A stretch of 64,000 nt of DNA from Rhodohalobacter sp. SW132 (GTDB lineage Bacteria > Bacteroidota > Rhodothermia > Balneolales > Balneolaceae). A program made the position numbers and the translations under genes. The stretch spans positions 62,001-126,000 of the forward strand of contig NZ_QUOK01000008.1 in the NCBI RefSeq assembly GCF_003390325.1, in the 5' to 3' direction. Below the pieces are notes generated by a model. The model was not told the origin of the DNA. It did not search any database and was given only the letters and a program-made list of their open reading frames with translations. Positions 57,256-64,000 of the stretch are shown one piece after another (within the stretch, counting starts at the first letter, position 1; every line of letters starts with the position of its first letter).

Positions 57256-57918
57256 CTTTTTAAAAATTATTTTTAAATGCTACTTCAGACATTTTTTCGA
57301 TCGATTTATTTGTCTGAAATTTATCATTCTTCAAAATATTCAATAGCACAATTCTGAATCGCACTCTTTTTACATCTCTACTGCGGATAAAGATTTATTA
57401 TTTCTCCGATCTATTCTTATTGAATTAGACAAAAAACTTTGCAGGCCAATACTTTCAGGAAAACTGTATTCTTTTTCTGCGTGAAGTTTTCTCATTCTTC
57501 TTTCAATTGTTTAACGTCCAAAATCTCTAACTTTTGAATGGGCTTTATTTTATCCCAGTAATAAAGTCATCCCGCCCTCCAATACACTCATGTTTCTGAA
57601 CACGCTACGGAAGTGAGGCGAAATTTTCTAATTTATTTTGGCTTATCGGTTAAGATATTCAGAATATTGGTTTTCAGGATTCCAGATGAGTATTGGGGTA
57701 AGGTTTTACTCAAACAGTATCAGGTTTTAGCCTGCAGATGTATAATTAAGCACAAATCATTAGATAGCTGAATGTTATAATATATATTAAGTATGTAGCC
57801 GTAAATAAGTTATTTTCAACTTAATCCACAAGTACAAATCCAGGTTCTTTTAGATCTTCTGATAAGACTCTATTACCCATGCTTACATTTAGACGAATGG
57901 CCGAAAGCTATTCTTGAT
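57256..57918. other. Intergenic region, nothing recognised
   Basis: About 660 bp between the acyl-CoA dehydrogenase start and the next kinase stop; promoter for the former expected on the left. I see no gene or strong secondary-structure element. Confidence 0.4.
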
Positions 57919-59127
57919 TCACAATTTTTTTATTGTAAAAATAAACGTACTCCCTTCTCCCTCTTCCGATTCCACCCAAATTTTCCCTCCATGCTCCTCC
58001 ACAATTTTTTTACAAATTGCGAGCCCCATCCCGGTACCTGAAACATCCGAATTTGTATCTATTCTCCGGAATACTTCAAAAACAGCCGAATGAAACTCTG
58101 AATTTATACCTATACCGTTATCCTGCACGGAAAAAAGCCACTGGTTCGCTTTTTCTTTGTAATCAATGTTCACAACCGGCTGTTCATCTTCTTTCCGATA
58201 TTTGATACTGTTTGAGATTAAGTTCGCAAAAAGTTGCTGCATAGGCATAGTTTGACAGCGAATTTCAGGCAGGTGATTCCAGTTAACGTCTGCATTTTGT
58301 TCTTTTATAATGTGTTCAAGCAGTTTCATGACGTTTTCCAGCACATGATTTAAATCGGTTTTTTCGTATGTACTGTTCACCCTTCCAACACGTGAGAATT
58401 CGAGCAGGTCATCAATCAACACTTTCATCCTGCCAGCACCATCTACTGCAAAATGAATGTATTTATCGGCTTTTTCATCAAGCTGACCAGAGTAGCGTTG
58501 ATTCAAAAGCTTTAAAAAAGATGTGACCATTCTGAGCGGCTCCTTTAAATCATGTGAGATGGAGTGTGCAAAATGTTCAAGTTCTTTATTACTTTGTTTA
58601 AGCTCATTGTTTAATCGGTTAATTTCTTCATTCTTTTTGATGAGTTGCCTCTGGACGTTTACCAGTTCATTATTCATCCGGGTTATTTCATCGTAGGAGT
58701 CGAATGACTGGGTTCCTGCATATTGGCCGGTTTGGCTCAGTTTCTTCTCTGTCCTGCGGATGATATTCTGCTGCTCATTATTAATCAGCATCAATTCATC
58801 GAGCATTTCATTCAACCCTTTCTCACTTTGAGCGGCAATTACCCATACTCTGTTGTTGAACGTTCCTGCTGTAAACTTCAGAGGAAGAGATAGTTGATTC
58901 CCTCTTGCAACGAGGAGCTCATATTCTCGTACAAACTCTCTGCTCTGCACTTCACTCCAGAAACCTGCTGCCTTCGACATACTTTCACTGTCAAGAATAT
59001 CAAATAAGGGTACCGGCAGTTGATTCTTGGGCACCAGATTCAGCTCATCGAAAATTACTTCCTCAATTTGGCCATTCCGGTTACACATTAAATATAAACC
59101 GCTTGTTATTTTACTAGATTTTTTCAT
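57919..59127 (-). CDS. Sensor histidine kinase paired with a B12-binding protein
   Basis: A 402-residue cytoplasmic kinase. Residues 8-100 form a PAS-like alpha/beta sensor domain (GLYLMCNRNGQIEEVIFDELN, FDILDSESMSKAAGFW) of a type seen in stress-signalling proteins; a coiled coil at 105-185; HisKA with His192 in HSISHDLKEPLRM; HATPase with LFANLISNSIKY, QDNGIGIN and GTGMGLAIC. It is 99 bp downstream of the cobalamin-binding protein gene on the same strand, so a functional pair is likely. Confidence 0.92.
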   Translation of the reverse strand: MKKSSKITSGLYLMCNRNGQIEEVIFDELNLVPKNQLPVPLFDILDSESMSKAAGFWSEVQSREFVREYELLVARGNQLSLPLKFTAGTFNNRVWVIAAQSEKGLNEMLDELMLINNEQQNIIRRTEKKLSQTGQYAGTQSFDSYDEITRMNNELVNVQRQLIKKNEEINRLNNELKQSNKELEHFAHSISHDLKEPLRMVTSFLKLLNQRYSGQLDEKADKYIHFAVDGAGRMKVLIDDLLEFSRVGRVNSTYEKTDLNHVLENVMKLLEHIIKEQNADVNWNHLPEIRCQTMPMQQLFANLISNSIKYRKEDEQPVVNIDYKEKANQWLFSVQDNGIGINSEFHSAVFEVFRRIDTNSDVSGTGMGLAICKKIVEEHGGKIWVESEEGEGSTFIFTIKKL

Positions 59128-59226
59128 TGTACTTCACCCGGATATTTCACAGAGAATTTTTTAAACAACTCTAAACCATTGAACTAAACTATTATGCTAC
59201 ATTTTGTTACACAATTTACAGCAAAA

Positions 59227-60285
59227 TCACTGTGATATATTCGGTTTAACCATTTCATTTGCAGTCTCAACAGCCTGGGCCGCCGTTCTGGCTGTGGCAT
59301 CGGCACCAATTTTTTGCTCTAAACCGGGAATCACACCAAACGGATATCCTCCGACCATTATCTTAAGATTATCATATTCTTCAATTCCCCGAATCTTTTC
59401 AATCAGCGCTTTTACTTTACCAATGTGTAATGGCAGTGTAATCGATATGGCAAGCAAATCTGCGTTATGCTCTCTGATCGCATCAATCAAGTGCCCATCA
59501 GGCATATTGCTACCCAGATAATAGGAATCCCAGCCATCCATTTCAAAATAATCAGAAACCATGCGAATACCGATTTCATGCAGCTCACCTGATACTGAAC
59601 AAGCCACCATCCTGGATCCATGTTTCTCTGTTGAAAAAATAATAGGATAAAGCCTCGACATAATGAGCTGCGTGGCTGCTGTGCAGTAGTGTTCATGAGC
59701 AACAGTAACCTGATTCATCTGCCAAAGTGAGCCTACCTCGTACTGGGTGACCTGGAAAATGTATTCGTAAATTTGCTCCACCGGCGTTCCGGTTTTAACC
59801 AGTTCATCAATCAACTCTGCGGCATGGTTTCTTTTCCCGTCCAGCAGCAGCTCAAGGTATTTCTTCGCTTCCTCATAAAGCGGATTACTTTTCACAATAT
59901 AGGTCTGCTCTGCAGGTTTCAGCTCTTCCAGGTGATTTGCACCCGAGTCAAGAAATTCAATCACAATTCCTGAATGGTTGGTTTTTTCCGATATCGCCTT
60001 TTTTATATACCCAATATTTTCAACGAGATCTTCCTGAGGTATATTCCTGGCTTCAAGCATATGCCATGCCCACTCAAGATAATGATTAAAAAGTTGACGG
60101 CTATTCAACCTGATAGCTTCAATAAGATAGTTCAGGTGGTAAACTGCATCATCGAAGCACTTTTTTCTTCCTGCTTCGCCATACCGCTTTTCCAGCCCGG
60201 GATTATTATTGAAATGAAGTTCAGTTATCCTGCCGGCCAGCTCCTCCTTAAGGCGGGTTATTTCTTCGATGATTTTATCTTCCAA
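59227..60285 (-). CDS. Cobalamin-binding protein with CarH-type photoreceptor signature, no DNA-binding domain
   Basis: A 352-residue protein. Residues 1-125 are helical and unassigned. Residues about 135-215 form the four-helix cap (B12-binding_2) with Trp188 and Glu198-His199, the W-x9-EH spacing seen in CarH-type adenosylcobalamin photoreceptors. Residues 222-345 form the Rossmann-like B12 domain: the base-off motif is E234-L-H236-E-I-G239, with Asp of the usual D-x-H-x-x-G replaced by Glu, followed by LAISITLPLH and MVGGYPFG. No MerR helix-turn-helix precedes it. It likely senses light or cobalamin and talks to the histidine kinase downstream. A methyltransferase role is less likely as no methyl-transfer domain or partner is nearby. 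Confidence 0.88.
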   Translation of the reverse strand: MEDKIIEEITRLKEELAGRITELHFNNNPGLEKRYGEAGRKKCFDDAVYHLNYLIEAIRLNSRQLFNHYLEWAWHMLEARNIPQEDLVENIGYIKKAISEKTNHSGIVIEFLDSGANHLEELKPAEQTYIVKSNPLYEEAKKYLELLLDGKRNHAAELIDELVKTGTPVEQIYEYIFQVTQYEVGSLWQMNQVTVAHEHYCTAATQLIMSRLYPIIFSTEKHGSRMVACSVSGELHEIGIRMVSDYFEMDGWDSYYLGSNMPDGHLIDAIREHNADLLAISITLPLHIGKVKALIEKIRGIEEYDNLKIMVGGYPFGVIPGLEQKIGADATARTAAQAVETANEMVKPNISQ

Positions 60286-60307
60286 ATTTATCTCCGGATA
60301 AATTAAT

Positions 60308-60607
60308 TCAGGATGTTATATGATCGAAATACCGCAGCTCGAAACTTCGCTTCACCAATTTCAGCCCTTTTGGAATTCCTTTGTGTGATTCGCTTCGGTG
60401 ATGATCGTGCCAGTGATGGAAATGATCTTCAGATTTCCAGTGAGTTATCAACCAGAATTCTGCTGGGTTCTCTTTTGGACTAATCACATTCAGGCCTATA
60501 AATCCATCGGCATTCTCAACCAGTTTCGGTCGGTTTATAAACGCTTTGCGTACCTGGTCCTCCATATTATTACGAACCTCAAACTTGCTGACCGCAGTAA
60601 ATGCCAT
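60308..60607 (-). CDS. Antibiotic-biosynthesis-monooxygenase (ABM) domain protein
   Basis: A 99-residue single ABM ferredoxin-like fold. Visible elements: FTAVSKFEVRNNMEDQV at the start, the central ADGFIGLNVISPKENPAEFWLITHWKSEDHF, and a His-rich stretch HHWHDHHR. Members degrade heme or oxidise quinones, or are non-catalytic. It lies 22 bp upstream of the cobalamin-binding protein gene and probably shares its operon. The His-rich stretch may bind a metal. Specific activity is not predictable. Confidence 0.8.
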   Translation of the reverse strand: MAFTAVSKFEVRNNMEDQVRKAFINRPKLVENADGFIGLNVISPKENPAEFWLITHWKSEDHFHHWHDHHRSESHKGIPKGLKLVKRSFELRYFDHITS

Positions 60608-60833
60608 AATAACTTCCCCTATCTTATTGTTGATTTTTTATTAACAGTACTATCCGAACAAAAAAAGACTCGTGACGTTATGGTTGTTCGATACGTACAG
60701 AAAACTCTAATGACAATTTCGGTATTAATGCACTACCACACAGGTTGTGCAGAATCAAATAACAGTTGCCTAGATAACACGATTGGTAAAGAGATAGTAT
60801 CAAGAAAAGCTACGACGAAACCAAAACTAGTAT

Positions 60834-61247
60834 TTATGAGATTCCGTCTTCAAAAAAATTACTTATGGCTTCAAGCTTCTTCACCTTTTCACAAGCTTCA
60901 AAATCAAGAGGTTTTTCAATATAGTCGATTACATGCGGAAAAGATTTTGCTTTATCACGATCTGACCGGTTTACTGATGAGGAAACCATAACCACAAATA
61001 CCCGTTCAAATTGACCTGACTCGTCCAATAACTCTAAAAATTTCCAGCCGTCCATTCCCGGCATATTTATATCTAAAAAAATGATGCCGGCCGAAATTTT
61101 GTCTTTTTGTTTTTCAAGATAATCTAAAGCCTTTCTTGCTCCGTTAAAAGTCAAAATATCTTCAGAAAACCCGCTTTCTCTTACCATCAGCTCGTGAAGA
61201 AACAATACCCCCGCGTCATCATCTACTATCAGAACCGGTAAACTCAT
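60834..61247 (-). CDS. Single-domain response regulator
   Basis: A 137-residue receiver. Acid pocket Asp9-Asp11, phospho-Asp59 in IIFLDINMPGMDGWKFL, VMVSSSVNRSDR and the Lys in YIEKPLDF. No output domain. Its ATG directly abuts the TAG of the upstream propeller sensor gene, showing translational coupling, so the two should act together. Confidence 0.92.
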   Translation of the reverse strand: MSLPVLIVDDDAGVLFLHELMVRESGFSEDILTFNGARKALDYLEKQKDKISAGIIFLDINMPGMDGWKFLELLDESGQFERVFVVMVSSSVNRSDRDKAKSFPHVIDYIEKPLDFEACEKVKKLEAISNFFEDGIS

Positions 61248-63863
61248 CTATACCTCTCCTTCAATTTCAAACTCATCGATATTGGCAATCAGTTTACGTA
61301 TAATTTCATCTAAATTTTTGGCCGCGGAATCAATTTCATCCAATAGCTGATCTTTATCTTTTTGTATAGAATCATAGTTCTCATAATTTTTTATAACATC
61401 TATCATTCCAAGTATTTTAGATAATGGTCCCCTCAGTTCATGACTCTGAACCCAGGCCACATCTTTCAGCACTTTGTTTTGATTTTCAAGGTCTTTCAAT
61501 AAAGACTCAAGTAACCAGTTTCTCTCTTGTATCTCTTTTGTTTTCTCACCTATCTCCTTCTTCAGTTCTTTTCCCTGCCGTGAATTCGCATAAAAAAGGT
61601 GAACAAAATAACCCGCCATAAACAGGCCCGTTAATAGTAAAGCTGTAAACAACCTGGTTTGGTAAAAAAAGGGTTCTACATCAAAAGAAAGAGATGCCAT
61701 TTCAGATTCTACACCAAATTGCTCTGCTTTTACTTCAAAAGTATAACTACCCGGATTTAACGTTGTGAAATATGCTACACTTCTGTTTCCGGCTTGTTGC
61801 CAATCATTGCCCAGTTCTCTTATCCTGAAACTATAGTTGATAGTGTGAGGTTTTTTAAAATCAAAACTCACATAATGGATCTCTAAGTTATGCACGCCGG
61901 GTGGAATTGAAATATTATCATGCACACTGAACTCATTTTCACCAAACTGCATTGATGAAATATGAACATCAATATCTTCATCCGTTTCGGCAAATGAAAC
62001 TGGATTAATTATTGCAATTCCCTGCATTGTTGGAAACCAAATTTCCCCCTCCTCCATCTTCCACCCAGCTGGAAAAACCCCTCCATTTACCTCATGATTG
62101 GCCATGCCATCAGAGGTATCAAATAATCTTACATTTATTCTTTTTTCTCCGGTTTCATCATGCTTTAGTGCTAATAAATCATCAATTTTCATTCTCTGAA
62201 TTCCAAAATTTCCGGAAGTCCACAAATAACCATGGTCATCCTCAATCATTCTGAATATTCCGTTGAACTGCAGGCCATGGCTGCGATTAAACAACCGAAA
62301 TGCACCATTTTCCAACACCAGCAGTCCCTCGTTTGTACCAGCCCATATTGACCCTTCAGGATCTTCATAAAGGCTCAAAACCATTTCTGATGACGGTCCG
62401 TGATGAATCGAATACCCGGTGGCATTATCATCCCGGTCCAGCTTTAAAATCCCGGTTGATGTTGTGCTAAACCACATATCACCATTGCTGTCTTCAAGAA
62501 TGCTGATAAATTCTGCATTTTCATATGATTCGGGAACCTCTACTCTTTCCAAATCTGTATGATTATATAGCCTGTGAATTCCGCCATTTCTTGATGTTAT
62601 CCATACATTATCACGGCTATCCTGGTAAATAGCTTGCACCACATTGCCGGCAAGCCCGTCATCCGTCGTAAAAGTGCGGTCAATTTCATTCAATTGTGGA
62701 TTGTACCGATACACTCCGTACCCGGTGCCAAAATAAATGTAGTCATCCACTCCATAGATCCCCAGAACCACGCCGTGTGCAATTCCTGCTTCGGGAGTAA
62801 TATGGGATATTTCTCCATTTTCAATTCTGTTCACGCCGGCGCCTGCCGTACCGGTCCATACCACACCATTCTGATCCTGGTAAATGGCAAGCGTTATCTC
62901 ATTTGAAAGTCCGTCTTCCTCTCTCAGCATTCGAATATCGGCCGGAATCATCTGTATGATTCCATAGCCGGTAGCGGATAACCACACATTTCCGGAATCA
63001 GAAATATAAATATCGTTCACTTCATTGTAGCCGAACTCAATTTCTCTGAGCGTTACAATTTCCTGATTGGTAATCAATTGCACACCCCCCGACCCCATTC
63101 CCGCCCAGATACGTCCGCCATCGGTTAGCCGTAAAACATTTACCTGGTTGTTCGCCAACCCCTTCGAATCATCAATTACTACCACAGAATCCTGAACCTG
63201 GTGAAGTATTCCGGAATTCCGGGTGCCGGCCCAGATATTCCCATCGCTGGATTCTGCTACAGCCCTGATTTCATATCCTGAGAAATCAGGGATTTCCTGA
63301 ATATCACCTGAATCGAAATTATATTTATGAAGTCCGGTGCGGGTACCAATCAATAACCCATCCGAAACACGTTGCAGAGTCATTATGGAACCTTTATTCT
63401 TACTCTCCCATCCGGCAGCTAATTGTATTTCGCCATCTGTCAAAACAATCAGATCACCATCGTGAGTGCCGGCCCAAACATTTCCCCGGCCATCTTCTGA
63501 TATGCTGGTTAACCAGGTGCCTTCTACAAAATCTCTCGCTTCAAATACATCTATTTGATTTCCGTATGCGTGAACAATTGCGTTTGCATTGGCTGCCCAC
63601 ACCCCTCCCGAAGTTGATTTAGATAGGTCATAAAACATGGGTGATACAATCTCCGGCACACTTTCCTGGTTATAATTCCTGAAATTTTTGCCGTCAAACC
63701 GAACAAGACCTTCTTCAGTTGCTGCCCAGAGAAAACCTGTTTCATCTTTCAAAACACTAAATACCGTATTTACAGGTAAGCCTCTCGTGTTATCCCAATT
63801 TTTTGATACAAATTGCTGGTCTGACATTCGCACACTTATCGATTGTGCATTTATTTGCCTCAA
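61248..63863 (-). CDS. Two-component-type beta-propeller sensor with HisKA helix but no ATPase domain
   Basis: About 871 residues from the TTG at 63863. Repeated blades (for example GNVWAGTHDGDLIVL, VVWTGTAGAGVNRI, GSIWAGTNEGLLVLENG) form a periplasmic two-component-regulator propeller at about 20-650, then a Y_Y_Y domain (about 655-725), a TM helix (738-758), a coiled coil, and a HisKA-like helical pair with His808 in VQSHELRGPLSKILGMID. The protein ends 63 residues later with no HATPase. Upstream of the TTG the same frame continues as a good signal peptide (KAQKFILFLFLLIFITVDG, then QINAQS), with only ATA or ATT codons as possible starts (about 63923 or 63935), so the real N-terminus is probably longer and uses a rare start. 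Confidence 0.88.
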   Translation of the reverse strand: MRQINAQSISVRMSDQQFVSKNWDNTRGLPVNTVFSVLKDETGFLWAATEEGLVRFDGKNFRNYNQESVPEIVSPMFYDLSKSTSGGVWAANANAIVHAYGNQIDVFEARDFVEGTWLTSISEDGRGNVWAGTHDGDLIVLTDGEIQLAAGWESKNKGSIMTLQRVSDGLLIGTRTGLHKYNFDSGDIQEIPDFSGYEIRAVAESSDGNIWAGTRNSGILHQVQDSVVVIDDSKGLANNQVNVLRLTDGGRIWAGMGSGGVQLITNQEIVTLREIEFGYNEVNDIYISDSGNVWLSATGYGIIQMIPADIRMLREEDGLSNEITLAIYQDQNGVVWTGTAGAGVNRIENGEISHITPEAGIAHGVVLGIYGVDDYIYFGTGYGVYRYNPQLNEIDRTFTTDDGLAGNVVQAIYQDSRDNVWITSRNGGIHRLYNHTDLERVEVPESYENAEFISILEDSNGDMWFSTTSTGILKLDRDDNATGYSIHHGPSSEMVLSLYEDPEGSIWAGTNEGLLVLENGAFRLFNRSHGLQFNGIFRMIEDDHGYLWTSGNFGIQRMKIDDLLALKHDETGEKRINVRLFDTSDGMANHEVNGGVFPAGWKMEEGEIWFPTMQGIAIINPVSFAETDEDIDVHISSMQFGENEFSVHDNISIPPGVHNLEIHYVSFDFKKPHTINYSFRIRELGNDWQQAGNRSVAYFTTLNPGSYTFEVKAEQFGVESEMASLSFDVEPFFYQTRLFTALLLTGLFMAGYFVHLFYANSRQGKELKKEIGEKTKEIQERNWLLESLLKDLENQNKVLKDVAWVQSHELRGPLSKILGMIDVIKNYENYDSIQKDKDQLLDEIDSAAKNLDEIIRKLIANIDEFEIEGEV

Positions 63864-63930
63864 TCCATCTACCGTAATGAATATGAGTAGAAATAAGAAC
63901 AGAATGAATTTTTGAGCCTTTATTCTACTA

Positions 63931-64000
63931 TTAATTATTATAGGCCATCTGATGCTTTGCGATAGAGAAAATGAATGTACTCCCTTCTCCCTCTTCGGAT
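63931..64000 (-). CDS. Histidine kinase, C-terminal fragment (partial)
   Basis: The window ends inside this gene. The last codons read SEEGEGSTFIFSIAKHQMAYNN and then TAA (complement of 63931-63933). The SEEGEGSTFIF motif is the terminal strand of the HATPase domain, nearly the same as in the kinases at 54.5 and 57.9 kb. The stop overlaps the probable start region of the propeller gene, so the two are likely cotranscribed. Confidence 0.85.
   Translation of the reverse strand, partial: SEEGEGSTFIFSIAKHQMAYNN

Noticed and set aside
59227-60285. Methyltransferase corrinoid protein (MtaC/MetH type)
   Set aside because: The W-x9-EH pattern, the Glu-substituted motif and absence of any methyltransferase gene nearby favour a sensor; not excluded, but less likely.
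60285-60833. Cobalamin riboswitch upstream of the B12 protein or ABM gene
   Set aside because: No conserved B12 box or multi-stem leader was recognised in the 226-bp gap or the 22-bp gap.

Overview
The window looks like a chromosomal segment from a moderate-GC member of the Bacteroidota/Balneolota group, most likely a Balneolaceae-type marine or halophilic heterotroph. The evidence is three SusC/SusD-type outer-membrane nutrient-uptake gene sets, a TonB receptor paired with a lipoprotein, a secreted repeat protein with a type IX secretion C-terminal sorting domain (motif NYPNPFNPTTTI), AAAG/GAGG-poor leader regions, and many cytoplasmic PAS/GAF histidine kinases with single-domain response regulators. 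The genus cannot be fixed from the sequence alone.

Layout. 0-14 kb: a SusC gene with the start of its SusD partner (cut by the window edge), a divergent TonB receptor plus lipoprotein pair, and a second operon SusC - SusD-like - lipoprotein. There are no glycoside hydrolases, so these are not classical polysaccharide loci; peptide or amino-acid uptake is a reasonable guess. 14.5-20.6 kb: a compact six-gene minus-strand operon of a sodium:solute symporter, an acetyltransferase, an ornithine/alanine-racemase-like PLP enzyme, a cytoplasmic M23 peptidase homologue, an M20 amidohydrolase and alanine racemase, which looks like a D-amino-acid or peptide-conjugate salvage pathway. 20.8-21.7 kb: initiator tRNA followed by an array of three degenerate tRNA-like copies, each with its own hairpin terminator, with a frameshifted GIY-YIG nuclease gene between copies. 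21.8-34.4 kb: a zinc alcohol dehydrogenase, a third SusC/SusD pair, ornithine aminotransferase, a DUF4397 type IX-secreted repeat protein and lysine 6-aminotransferase.

34.4-41 kb: housekeeping genes (an AhpD-like protein, an SDR, purL, a HAD phosphatase, an OsmC protein) interspersed with at least three MITE-like elements that share terminal inverted repeats with the core GTCCAAAAAG, and one further hairpin-rich repeat.

41-64 kb: a signalling island, all on the minus strand. It has at least seven histidine kinases or kinase-like proteins, three single-domain response regulators, an acyl-CoA dehydrogenase, a cobalamin-binding protein with the W-x9-EH signature of CarH-type B12 photoreceptors but no DNA-binding domain, and a beta-propeller sensor with a phosphoacceptor helix but no ATPase domain. 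None of the regulators in the window carries a DNA-binding output domain, so output probably runs through protein-protein contacts or phosphorelay. The two response-regulator/hybrid-kinase pairs at 41.1-43.4 and 51.3-53.6 kb are paralogous modules.

The most promising leads for undescribed biology are the tRNA-fMet/GIY-YIG repeat array, the stand-alone B12 photoreceptor-kinase operon and the racemase/symporter operon.
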